A DNA stretch of 64,000 nt from Paenibacillus sp. D2_2 (GTDB lineage Bacteria; Bacillota; Bacilli; Paenibacillales; Paenibacillaceae): contig NZ_CP133605.1 in assembly GCF_031199965.1 (NCBI RefSeq), positions 3,814,501-3,878,500 of the forward strand, in the 5' to 3' direction. Below, piece after piece: positions 1 to 11,261 of the stretch. A program made the position numbers and the translations under genes. Under the pieces are notes generated by a model. That model did not search any database. It saw only the letters and a program-made list of their open reading frames with translations, and had not been told where the DNA came from. Numbering within the stretch: the first letter of the stretch is position 1; every line of letters begins with the position of its first letter.

Positions 1-241
1 CCATAATTGATTGCAAAGGCTCCGGAAGCAGTTTCCGCTCCGCCAATTCATCAAGCGCGATACCCGTAAAAAGCGTATACTGAACCTCGCGTTTTTGCAA
101 TACCGCCTTCACGCTATCATAGCATTGTTCTACCGTCAAATCATCATGATAAGGCAATTGAAGCTTATAGACAATCTTAGCGATCTCCTCAAGCTTTACT
201 CCCCGTTTCAACAACTGCGCCTCCGCCAATTCAAATGACAT
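1..241 (-). CDS. PgpA/YutG-family protein, N-terminal part (cut by window edge)
   Basis: Read on the minus strand from an ATG at 241 with a strong AGGAGGGG site just upstream; 80 codons are visible before the window edge. The text includes RGVKLEEIAKIVYKLQ, a KREVQYTLFTGIALDELAE stretch and a KLLPEPLQSI stretch. These match my memory of the Bacillus YutG family, annotated as phosphatidylglycerophosphatase A-like. Family knowledge: PgpA enzymes dephosphorylate phosphatidylglycerophosphate, but the YutG branch is soluble and its substrate is not firmly established. The C-terminal half lies outside the window, so catalytic residues cannot be checked. Confidence 0.6.
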   Translation of the reverse strand, partial: MSFELAEAQLLKRGVKLEEIAKIVYKLQLPYHDDLTVEQCYDSVKAVLQKREVQYTLFTGIALDELAERKLLPEPLQSIM

Positions 242-916
242 CGTTACCCCTCCTAGGATATTCGTGTTGATCCTATTCTCAATACACTTATTAGTAATCC
301 ACATTTGCTTCACCAGATTGCGAACTTCAAATGTTCAACCTCACATATTCACAGGTATTCTCTTTATGCCGAGAAATTTTTGCAGTCTCCTAGTTACCTG
401 TTCGACTTATATCTGATCGGTAACATATGCACTTTTCCGCTTTATATCATCCAATCATTCATGTACCTATGTTCATTTTTTCGCTGTACACGCGTGTTTA
501 TCGCCCATCTGAGAACTGGATACTTAAACGATTACCTCCCCTTGATCCTATTCCTGTCCTCTCGTGTTCCTAAGTGTATGCAAGAGTCACATAAAATGTT
601 CATAAAAAAACCTCTCACAACTCAAGGATGAGCGACCACGATTCGCGCAGCTATATTAGTTGAACTAAAACAAAGGACGAGGGCGAAATGATTCTAAAGA
701 AGCTAATAGCTTACTGTAGGAAAATCGCATAGGAAGTAAATCCGCGACGGGTAGTGATCGTAATAACATTTCACCCGGCAGTCTACATTCACATAATCAC
801 TAGTACAACTTATACAGATCACTTATAGCAGTCATATAACAGCGGATTATTAACAGGGTTGTCCTCATCACCATTGGATAAATCCCCCAATATTTAATAT
901 AATAATGAGCAAGTGA
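242..916. other. Intergenic region, no supported gene
   Basis: About 675 bases between the YutG-like start and a terminator. One open frame of about 108 codons runs from 305 to 631 on the plus strand, but it has no ribosome binding site and a composition unlike a protein, so I do not call it. A 14-codon frame at about 689 follows a GAGGGCG sequence and is too short to support. The promoter of the minus-strand YutG-like gene should lie at the left side of this stretch. Confidence 0.5.
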
Positions 917-964
917 CGAAAAACGTCCCGATCCATATTGTTATGGAACCGGGGCGTTTTTTCT
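917..964. terminator. Long bidirectional hairpin terminator
   Basis: A long stem (AAAACGTCCCG-TCCATA paired with TATGGA-CGGGGCGTTTT) with a short TTGT loop is flanked by an A-run on the left and a T-run on the right, so it could stop transcription in both directions. It lies just ahead of the DUF559-type pseudogene. Confidence 0.75.
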
Positions 965-988
965 ATTTATAAAGGAGGCTAGGTAGCA

Positions 989-1845
989 ATGGATTTTGAA
1001 ACTCCTCATTCGGATTTGTTCAAGCTCATATACTTCAAAGAACAGGCGAACGAAGAGGACGTTTGGAACGAGGGCATAGGGAGGCTGAAATCCTGTTTTG
1101 CCGCAATGTTTGGTGGCCGCTACAGGGAAACTTTAACGATCTACACCCCGAGTTTGAAGTGCTTGACTGGAGAGGAATCTCCTACTTTTGTGACTTCGCC
1201 TGGCTACCGGGGCATGTAAAGCTGATTATTGAAATAAGGCTCAAAAAGTCCAATTTTCAGCACCGAGAAGGTTGGATGAAGCTAGGGACTGAGGAGCGGA
1301 GCGTACGTAGTAGGTACGTGAGCACCGGAAGGCCCGGCTGAATTCAAGATTCGATGCCGAGCAACTTCCTGTTTCGCTTCGTGATCAAAAGTTGACTTTT
1401 TGACTACCTCTTTAAAGAAATAAAAGGTTATGGCCCACATGTACGAGACATGGACAGACAGAAATATTGCAACGAACTGAATCGGGAAACATTCTTGTCT
1501 GCAATGGGATATCAGGTGATCTCCTTTGCTTATGATGATGTTGCTCAGCGTCCTGAGCTATGTATGACATTATTGCGTATGGTAATTAGTCGATATCATC
1601 CCGCAGCCACCACGAACGATCTGGAGGGTATCACCGAACGGGAAATCATCCGACTGGCCATCACCCTCGCACGATCCTTGCGGCCAGTAGATGTAGTGAA
1701 GCAGCTCGATATAAACCATCGAACTGCTGTTCGGATGCTTCAGGCCCTTAGCACCAAAGGTTACTTCACCCCCATTGCCGGCAAGGAAGGCAGACATATT
1801 GTTCGTTATGAGTTGAATCCGGGGAAGATTCAGCGATTGTTGTAG
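989..1845 (+). pseudogene. Broken DUF559-type endonuclease / winged-helix protein
   Basis: An ATG at 989 follows AAGGAGGCTAGG. The protein starts MDFETPHSDLFKLIYFKEQ, then the frame must change between about 1036 and 1062 to continue as HREAEILFCRNVWWPL, EVLDWRGISYFCDFAWLPG and VKLIIEI. There it is interrupted by a 179-bp repeat element. Beyond it the same frame resumes as KGYGPHVRDMDRQKYCNEL and a C-terminal helix-turn-helix-like part. The combination of a Vsr/DUF559-like nuclease fold and a DNA-binding tail is what I recall from a family that is multicopy in Paenibacillus. Removing the element plus one copy of its 7-bp duplication restores the reading frame exactly across the junction. The upstream frameshift would still be present, so the gene carries two lesions and is unlikely to be functional as given. 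Confidence 0.75.
1238..1416 (+). mobile_element. MITE-like inverted-repeat element, copy 1
   Basis: A 179-bp insertion flanked by 7-bp direct repeats GAAATAA (1231-1237 and 1417-1423). Its ends carry inverted CTCAAAAAGTC / GACTTTTTGA motifs, continuing on the right into ACTACCTC. The core, from CAGCACCGAG at 1258 to TTCGATGCCG near 1363, is nearly identical to 51420-51525 and can fold a CGTAC...GTACG hairpin. It encodes no transposase, so mobilisation in trans is inferred. It interrupts a gene whose frame is restored by its removal, which proves it is an insertion. Confidence 0.85.
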
Positions 1846-1964
1846 ATTGATCTAAATTTCCACCCAATATCATCATTAATTTACATCAATCGAACATCTA
1901 CCTGCGTACATCCACCCTTATATGTGAGATTGATGGGTATTTTCGGTGCCATTTTAGGCCTACT

Positions 1965-2190
1965 AAAGCAAGTTTGTGAATTTAGCCGTTCGAAGCGAGA
2001 CAAAAACTGCAAAAATGCAGTTTTTTCCTCCTTGGCAGAAGAAATATATAGAAATTCCTGCATATATGCCTTTTTTTTCGGGAAAATGAGGAATTTAGCG
2101 AATTTACGAGAAAAAGCCTGCATTTTTGCAGGCTTTTCTTCGAAATCGAGAGTTCTTAGAGAAAAACTGCACTTTTGCAGTTTTTTTCTA
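1965..2190. repeat. Array of four hairpins at about 54-bp pitch
   Basis: Hairpins of the form CTGCA-n-TGCAG followed by T-runs lie at about 2002-2026, 2056-2078, 2111-2137 and 2162-2188. The spacers share GAATTTAGC and GAGA words, so the whole is a degenerate tandem repeat with a unit of 51-55 bp. On the minus strand the A/T-flanked stems could also end dnaE transcription. Open frames through the array read as repetitive peptides and have no ribosome binding site, so they are not called. Confidence 0.7.
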
Positions 2191-2243
2191 ATTTATAACC
2201 GATTAGCGGGTTGATTCACTGTTATCGGGGTAATGTGTGAAGT

Positions 2244-5200
2244 TTATCTGATCTTCACAGTATCCTGCCCTAGCATTTGCTCCATCTCTCGGAGCAAATC
2301 TGGCGTTGGTTTGATGCTGTAGCGATCTGAAAGCGCGAGCAGCTTGCCGGTGCTCTCGTAGAACAGCACCGTGGCCAGTGGGCCAGAATGCAGCTGAAGC
2401 AGCTGCTTCAGCTGCACGAGCAGGCCGGCGTTCTCCGCCGCCGCCGTGATCTTGATGAAGACGCGCTGTTCAGCCGTCTTCCGCTCTCGCCCCGCCGTGC
2501 GCGGTTGCTCCGCGCCGGGGCGTCCCGGGCCGCCTGGCGCCCGGCGGCCTTCCGCCTGCGGCGGCTTGCCCCTCGGTGGCACGGCCACGAGGGTGCTTCG
2601 GCTCCGCCGCAGTGGCAGCGTCCGCAGGGCTGCCTGCACGGGAAGCGCCGGATGCCATTGCATCCGACGTTTCCGGTTTGCCGTCGGCACCGGCTTCCAC
2701 GCCGCCGGTGCCTCCCGCCTTCGCCGCAGCGCCAGCCGGGGTCGGCTGCGGCTCACTAGCGCTGCCGCCGCGCACCGCCGCTGCGGCTGCACCGCTCGGG
2801 CGTGCCCTGACGGGTGCATCGGCTGCGCCCTCCGTTGCTGCACCGCCTGGGCGCGCATTGCCAGAAGCGCCCGTTGTGCCCACCGCAGCGCTCGCGCCTG
2901 CGGCCCCGCCGCTCCCAGCGCGGCTGCCGCCAGCCCCCGCTGGGGCCGTGCTGCGCCGGCGGCCAAGTCCGCGCCGCAGCGCGGTGAGGCTCTGCGCGCT
3001 CAGCGGCGCCACCTCATCGGCCAGCAGCTTGAAGCCTTCGTCCTGCTGCTGGACCGTCGCGCGCAGCGCAAGCAGCGCGCCCTTGGTTACGTGTGGCTCA
3101 CAGCGGCGCCACACGTTCGGAAACAAGACCACCTCGCAACGCTCAATCTGGTCCTCCAGCTCCATGAAGGCCATCGGCTTGCCCTGCTTGGTCATAATCG
3201 TCTTGAGCGATACAACCATCCCCGCTACGACCGTCTCGCTCTCATCCACTGCCTCAGCCAAATCCATCAGTCGATCGATTCCATCTTCGTTCAGCAGTTC
3301 ATCAAAATCATCCAACGGATGACCGGATAAGTACAATCCCAGCAGCTCACGCTCTAGTTCAAGCTGCTGTCCGATCGTGAATTTAGGGATCTCAGGATAT
3401 TCGATATACCAATTCGGCGTTTCGATGAAATCAAACAGTTGAATCTGCAGATCATCTCGTTCCTTACGCCACTTCGTCGCTGCTTCCACCGTCTCATCCA
3501 GCATCGCTAGTAATTGAGCGCGATGCCCAGGCAAAGAATCGAACGCGCCTCCCTGAATCAATGACTCAATAACACGCTTGTTGCAGACACGTAAATCGAC
3601 GCGTCGACAGAAATCCAATAGACTGTCAAAAGGCCGTTCCTGTCGCTCCTTCAGAATACTCTCCATCGCTTGCGTACCTACATTCTTGATCGCAGCCAGT
3701 CCGAAGCGTATTACCCCATAATGAGCACCGAGATCACTTTGGGCATCCAAGGATACTTCAGCAGCTATACCCGAACCACCATCATTTAGAGTACCGATCG
3801 AATCTGAAGATCCATCCCAACCTGTAGATATAGATACACGAGAAGATTCCACCGAAATAGGAAAATCCACATTAGAACTGGAATCAGAACCTGAATCTAT
3901 TGCAGAATCTGTATTGGAACTAATGGTGCTCAGGTCTCTTACAACTCCGAACCTGCCCGTACCGTTCACTCTAGGCGTGAACAATATCCCGCTCTCATTC
4001 ACATCCGGCGGCAATACGATAATACCCATCCGGCGGCACTCGACGATATATTCAGCTACCTTGCGGTGGCTGCCCATGACAGCCGTCAGCATCGAAGCCA
4101 TGAAATGCACTGGATAATGCGCCTTCAAATAAGCTGTCTGAAAAGCGAGCACCCCATACGCTGCGGCATGCGCCCGCGGGAAACCATAATCCGCGAAGCG
4201 AACAATCATATCGTAGACCGCATTCGCGTCCGCTTCCATATAGCCCTGTGCTTTGCTCCCGGCCACAAAATGACCGCGCTGCTCATCCAACACCTCACGT
4301 TTCTTCTTCGACACGGCCCGGCGCAGCAAGTCCGCTTCACCAAGCGAGAATCCAGCCATCCTTGAAGCAATCTGCATGATCTGCTCTTGGTAGACGATAA
4401 TGCCATACGTATCCTTCAGAATTGGTTCCAGATCCGGATGCGGGTAATGAACCTCACTCAAACCGTGCTTTGAAGTAATATAATTCGGAATAAACTCCAT
4501 CGGACCAGGACGATACAGGGCCAGAACAGAGATTACATCCTCAAACTGCGAAGGCTTTAAATCACGTAGCACGCGGCGCATACCCGCCGACTCAAGCTGG
4601 AATACCCCAGTCGTCTCACCACGGCCTAGCATCTCATAAGTCTTGTGATCATCATCGGGAATGATACGAAAATCCGGCGCATCTCCGCTCTCCTCCGTGA
4701 TCCACTCCATGCAGCGTTCGATGATCGACAGCGTACGCAAACCGAGAAAGTCCATTTTCAGCAAACCGATCGCTTCGAGATTCTCCATTGAATATTGTGT
4801 CAGCGCCGTACCTTCGCTGCCCGTCTGCAGTGGAACCGCATCTGTCAGCGGATCGCGTGAGATAACTACGCCAGCCGCATGAGTCGAAGCATGCCGCGGC
4901 ATCCCCTCTACCTTCATCGCCATATCGAGAAGTCCATGAATACGCGGCTGTGAGTCATATAGCCCCTTCAAATCCGGGCTCTCCTTCATCGCACGCTCAA
5001 TCGTCATCCCCAGGTTGCCGGGAATAAGCTTAGCTACCTTATCGACCTCACCGAATGGAACACCCAGCGCCCTTCCTACATCACGCACAGCCGCCCTCGC
5101 AGCCATTGTACCGAAGGTAATAATCTGAGCAACATGCTCAGAACCATATTTATCCGCTACATAAGCAATGACTTCATCCCGGCGCAAATCGCTGAAGTCA

Positions 5201-6423
5201 ATATCGATATCCGGCATCGTCACCCGCTCCGGATTGAGAAAACGTTCAAACAACAGCTTATATTTCATCGGATCTACATTCGTAATATGAAGCACATAAG
5301 CGACGATACTACCTGCTGAGGATCCCCGACCTGGACCGGTTGCGATACCATGGTGATGGGCATAGGCGATGAAATCCCATACAATTAGAAAATAATCTGA
5401 GAAGCCCATTTTCGCGATAACTTCCAGCTCATACTTGAGCCGCTTCTGCAGAGAAGTCTGGGCCTCCTGTGTCTGCCACTCCGGCAAACCACCATATCGC
5501 TCAGCTAGACCTTGTTGACAGAGAGATTCCAGATAAGATGCAGAGTCCATTCCTTCAGGAATCGGACGGTAAGCCGGGAGAATATGCTTGCCGAATTCCA
5601 ATTCTAGCTCACATTTCTCAGCGATTACCTCTGTATTCCGAATCGCTTCCGGCACATGCGGGAACAGAGTGGCCATCTGAGCCGCTTCTTTCAGATAGAG
5701 CTGGTTCGTATTCATTTTCAGACGATCCTCGTCCTCTACGCTCTTGCCGGTGCCAATACAAATCAGTACATCCTGAACCTCGGCATCACCCTGCTCCAAG
5801 TAGTGAACGTCATTAGTTGCTACAAGAGCGATCCCCGTCTCTTCAGCAAGCTGAATAAGCTGTGGATTGACCTTCTTCTGCTCCGGAATACTGTGATCCT
5901 GTAGCTCTAGATAGAAGTCCTCACCAAACGCCGCCTTATAGCGCAAAGCGGCCCGCTTTGCTTCCTCATAGCGACCATGAAGCAGATGCTGCGGCACTTC
6001 TCCGCCAAGACAAGCACTCAGGCAGACGAGCCCTTCAGCATGACGCGCCAGAACCTCCCAGTCGATCCTCGGTTTGTAATGGAATCCTTCAAGCTGTGCG
6101 ATCGAACACAGTCGCATCAGGTTCTGATACCCCTGCATATTCTTCGCAAGTAGAATCAGATGATGGATCGGCTGGTCCTTGCGGCTTCCCCGCTCCTTGC
6201 GCGACCCAGCCGTGAAGTACATCTCACATCCGATAATCGGCTTAATTCCATTTGCCTTGCACAATTTATAAAAAGGAACCGCACCGTACATCACTCCGTG
6301 ATCGGTCAGCGCCAGTGCCTTCATGCCGAAGCCAGCGGCTCTCTTTACCAGATCTTCAAGCCGGGCGGCACCGTCCAGCAAGCTATATTCGCTGTGTACA
6401 TGCAAGTGAACAAAGCTGTCCAT
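2244..6423 (-). CDS. dnaE: DNA polymerase III alpha subunit DnaE (frameshift near C-terminus)
   Basis: Replicative polymerase of the DnaE1 type. From the N-terminus: PHP domain (FVHLHVHSEYSLLDGA at residue 3), polymerase core with catalytic PDIDIDFSDLRRDEV near residue 400 and YRPGPMEFIPNYI, helix-hairpin-helix region (DYGFPRAHAAAYG), and an OB fold (GMVVSLKTIMTKQGKP). ATG at 6423 is preceded by GGAAAGGAAGG. Two oddities are seen. First, a Ser/Asp/Asn-rich insert at about residues 830-895, between PDVNESG and IRFGLAAIKNVG. Second, a very GC-rich Gly/Ala/Pro linker from about residue 1145. The uninterrupted frame stops at 2470, but the normal family C-terminus (RVFIKITA ... LGQDTVKIR) lies in another frame ending at 2244. 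A frame change is therefore needed somewhere in about 2480-2600. Because the gene is essential, a sequence error or a tolerated shift is likely. Confidence 0.93.
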
Positions 6424-6628
6424 GCGTTCCCTTCCTTTCCAAACAAATCACTATTAGTAAATCCTCATTTAACCCTATCTATAAAACTGTTTCTTTAATA
6501 AAAGATTTTATCATACATCTATATGCTACGCCCATAGAATGAGAGTAACGAAGGACAAGGGGTATTTCACACGGTACAGAAGATTAAGACCCGGACGAGC
6601 CATCTAGCGAAAGGGGAACTGACTAAAA

Positions 6629-6958
6629 ATGAGTACTTTTCTTACAAAGGCAGTCATCGACTTCTTTGTTGCATTCGGAATCGTGCTAGGAGGAGCTCTA
6701 ATAGGAGGGATCGGAGCGGTTATGGCCTTTCAACCGCCGACTCAGAGTATGCTCGAGATTGCCGGCCGCATCAAGATCTGGGCGCTGGCTGCCGCGGTAG
6801 GCGGAACGATCGACCCGATGCGGGTGATCGAGAGCAATTTCTTTGACGGTAACATCTCACCGGCTATTAAGCAGATTCTATATTTGATGTTCGCATTTCT
6901 CGGGGCTCATATAGGAGCGGAAATCGTGCGCTGGATGTGCGGGGGCGGCAGGGGATGA
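6629..6958 (+). CDS. ytrH: YtrH-type sporulation membrane protein
   Basis: A 109-residue protein with about three hydrophobic segments, including FFVAFGIVLGGALIGGIGAV near the start, and the KIWALAAAVGGTIDP and AFLGAHIGAEIVR stretches typical of YtrH. In Bacillus subtilis YtrH is made in the mother cell under sigma-E and is needed for efficient sporulation. AAAGGGG lies ahead of the ATG. Its stop overlaps the next ATG (ATGA at 6955), so it is translationally coupled to ytrI. It is divergent from dnaE, the same neighbourhood as in Bacillus. Confidence 0.88.
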   Translation: MSTFLTKAVIDFFVAFGIVLGGALIGGIGAVMAFQPPTQSMLEIAGRIKIWALAAAVGGTIDPMRVIESNFFDGNISPAIKQILYLMFAFLGAHIGAEIVRWMCGGGRG

Positions 6959-7452
6959 AGAAGGGCAAATGGCCTAGTCTCCAGGGCTTCAAGCGCTTTA
7001 TGCAGTTTGTCGGCGTGTTCCTGCTGGGCATAGTTATTGGCAGCATCGCTTACAATATGGTGTTTCAGGCAAGCTTTAATCAGCTGTGGATTGAGAATAA
7101 AGACCTTCAAATCAAACTCTATCAGGTGGAGGAAGACAATAAGACACTCCGAAAATACAAAAATCGTTCCACTGTCGTCAAAGAGATTAAGGTAACGATA
7201 GAAGAACGCGACCCACCTTTAGATTCCCTCGCTGTCAAAGAAGTCGTGCAGACGCTGCAGGACGAGCTTGAGGTGCTGCGCGGCAGGAACATCTTTGACA
7301 TCGATTCCGACGCCAAAATGGCCCGTACCCTGCTTAATAAGAAAATATATTCGGTCCGCGATAAGGACTATAGCATTCAAATCAAGACGATGCTCGTCAG
7401 TGAAGGCGTATTGCAGATTTGGGTCGATATGCGACCATATGTGCGAAGTTAA
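6955..7452 (+). CDS. ytrI: YtrI-type sporulation membrane protein
   Basis: Start taken at the ATG of the ATGA overlap with ytrH, after a GGGGCGGCAGGGG stretch; a GTG-type start 18 bases upstream is possible but less natural. One N-terminal membrane segment (FMQFVGVFLLGIVIGSIAY) is followed by a charged coiled-coil-like region and a C-terminal domain with AKMARTLLNKKIYSV. This matches the YtrI architecture: a bitopic forespore-envelope protein made with YtrH during sporulation. About 165 residues, which is normal for the family. Confidence 0.85.
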   Translation: MKKGKWPSLQGFKRFMQFVGVFLLGIVIGSIAYNMVFQASFNQLWIENKDLQIKLYQVEEDNKTLRKYKNRSTVVKEIKVTIEERDPPLDSLAVKEVVQTLQDELEVLRGRNIFDIDSDAKMARTLLNKKIYSVRDKDYSIQIKTMLVSEGVLQIWVDMRPYVRS

Positions 7453-7537
7453 TTTTTCGTGTTACAATGATATAAATCATACTTGATATCACATTATTTG
7501 GTAATATTTTAATGCGAAAAGGAGCTGTCCTACTACT

Positions 7538-7837
7538 ATGGTCGATGGCATTCTGTATGTGGTGTATGCTGGCTTGTTGCTATCCAGTTTATGCTCGATT
7601 ATCTTCAGCCTGAAGGCGCGCCGATCTATTGACCCCCATAAGCGCGGCATCACACAGGCCAAGAGCAATATCAGTATGGGCTTTATGCTGCTGTTCCTGG
7701 CGATGATTCAAATGTTCATGTTCACCGGTTCGACTATTCGTGTGGTCGTAGGTGCCATCTTTATGGTGCTGGGGGCGTTTAATATTTTTGCAGGCTTCCG
7801 CAACTATGGAATCTTCTCAAGACAAAGAGCGGATTAA
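7538..7837 (+). CDS. ytpI: YtpI-like membrane protein
   Basis: A 99-residue protein with three predicted membrane segments and the Arg/Lys loop KARRSIDPHKRGITQAKSN, the hallmark I recall of YtpI. The function is unknown. Its position between ytrI and ytoI matches the Bacillus chromosome except that nrnA (ytqI), present there between ytpI and ytrI, is missing here; the 85-bp gap holds no gene. AAAAGGAGCTG lies ahead of the ATG. Confidence 0.8.
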   Translation: MVDGILYVVYAGLLLSSLCSIIFSLKARRSIDPHKRGITQAKSNISMGFMLLFLAMIQMFMFTGSTIRVVVGAIFMVLGAFNIFAGFRNYGIFSRQRAD

Positions 7838-7857
7838 AAAATGCTAGAATCTTGGGT

Positions 7858-9191
7858 CTATGCATGGTCGATCGATTGCAAAGACAGCATCCCCTTGGCG
7901 ACAATATTGTCCTGATATTTCATCAAAATCTCCAATTTACATGCCCTGCGGCTCATCTCCAATATGACCGGAGTAATAACGACCGGATTCTCAATTTGGA
8001 CAGGCCGGATGAAATAGGTCGATAAATTATCTACGACATAATCAGCCCCGCTAACATCTTTGGCGAAGGTCAAGGCAGCTTGCGTCATTAACGAGCTAAG
8101 CACGCCGTGAGAGATTGTACCTAAATGGGTTGCCATCTGCGGCGTGATCATACCATGAAAGAACAGCTTACCATCCTGATCACGCTCTTCGGCGAACCCG
8201 TTCCACATCAAATGCTCAAAGGTCTCACCCATCTGTGGCTGATTTTGAGCGTCCCTCATTGCTTGCAGCACCTCTCTACGTGTTACCGAAGAGACCAACT
8301 TACGATTGCGATCTACTACAGGTAGAAAATCAATCCCTTCCCACACCATAATCTGTGCGGCTGAGGCTAGCGATGTCTGCATACCTACAGTGATAGGATG
8401 ACGGATCAAGCACTTCTCAATGCTCTGGTCGCCGCTGAGCTCCTCGACGTCTTTGCGGCTAACAATGCCGAAAACCCGGTTCCATTCATCGACAACAGGA
8501 AAATGCTGCGCCCCGTCTCTATCGACAGCTGGTCAAAATCAGAGATCGTACTCGTCAGCTTCAGCATATTGACCCGCGGTTTCCTTGCGACAATATCCTC
8601 AACGAGTATAATCTTCTTCTTGATCAGACGATCGAATAGGGCACGATTGATCATAGATGCTACCGTAAACGTATCATGGCGTGATGAAATAATCGGCAGT
8701 TGTAAGGAGTCCGCCAAATTCTTCACTTCACGACTTGTCCCAAATCCGCCGGTAATGAGCACGCCAGAACCCTGCTGTAGCGCCAAAGAATGGGTATTCT
8801 CGCGGTTACCGACAATCAGCAGACTACCCGCATCAATATAGCGTGCCATCGCGTCGATTTTCATAGCTCCGATCACATACTTGTTCAGGGTTTTACCTAA
8901 CCCCTCGGCCCCGCCAAGAACATGGCCTTCTACGATTTCCACGACATCTTCAAAGCTCAATTGATCGGACAGATTCCTCGGCTTCTTCTCGACGCGAACC
9001 GTACCGATCCTCTCTTTCGTAATGACGATACCTAGATTTTCCGCTTCTTTCAGTGCCCGGTAAGCTGTACCCTCGCTCACATTCATCGTCTTAGCCAATT
9101 TACGCACGGATATCTTTGTACCAATCTTTAGTCCTTCAATATATTGAAGCAGCTGCTCGTGCTTTGTAATCCCCTCTTCATGCACCTCCAA
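7858..9191 (-). CDS. ytoI: YtoI-like DRTGG/CBS/hotdog regulatory protein (frameshifted)
   Basis: Reconstructed product of about 440 residues, the usual YtoI length. In order: an N-terminal winged-helix HTH (ISVRKLAKTMNVSEGTAYR), a DRTGG domain (LGKTLNKYVIGAM, GSLLIVGNR, GVLITGGFGTSREV), two CBS domains, and a C-terminal hotdog fold (PQMATHLGTISHGVLSSLM). The frame breaks at the C-run 8511-8514: adding one base changes the text from TGRSIFLLS to TGAQHFPVVDEWNR, which is CBS-like, and joins to CLIRHPITVGMQ. The presumed role is a nucleotide-sensing regulator; the ligand and targets are unknown. It converges on ytpI with only 20 bases between stops. Confidence 0.85.
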
Positions 9192-9298
9192 CTGTTATAC
9201 CCCCAATCCGAATCTGTACTATTCTGTATCTATTATACACTTTATTTTATATTGTAAAAGCATAATTACTTCTCTTTCCGTGCTAGGGTTATTCAGAC

Positions 9299-9336
9299 AA
9301 AAAGCCCCTCCCATAATAAGTATGGAAAGGGCCGTT
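9299..9336 (-). terminator. Terminator of the beta-galactoside operon
   Basis: On the minus strand GGCCCTTTCCATA pairs with TATGGGAGGGGCT, followed by a TTTTTG run. It lies about 50 bases beyond the LacI-family stop and closes the operon that starts at 19276. Confidence 0.75.
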
Positions 9337-9385
9337 GTATGTTATTCAATTTCTGTACGGTATACGAAAATACGGCACACGCCTT

Positions 9386-11258
<1,873 letters not shown>

Positions 11259-11261
11259 TCC

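Noticed and set aside
305..631. Plus-strand open frame of about 108 codons in the left intergenic region
   Set aside because: No ribosome binding site, Cys/Phe/Leu-rich random-looking composition, no recognisable family.
1258..1341. Peptide GWMKLGTEERSVRSRY encoded inside the element
   Set aside because: Arises from the repeat core read in the host frame; no start signal, and the second copy has no conserved gene.
1924..2214. Open frames of 80-96 codons through the hairpin array
   Set aside because: They encode repetitive peptides produced by the repeat units and lack start signals.
2388..3330. Several long plus-strand open frames opposite the dnaE 3' part
   Set aside because: Shadows of the GC-rich linker; composition (Arg/Ala/Cys) is typical of antisense frames in high-GC DNA.
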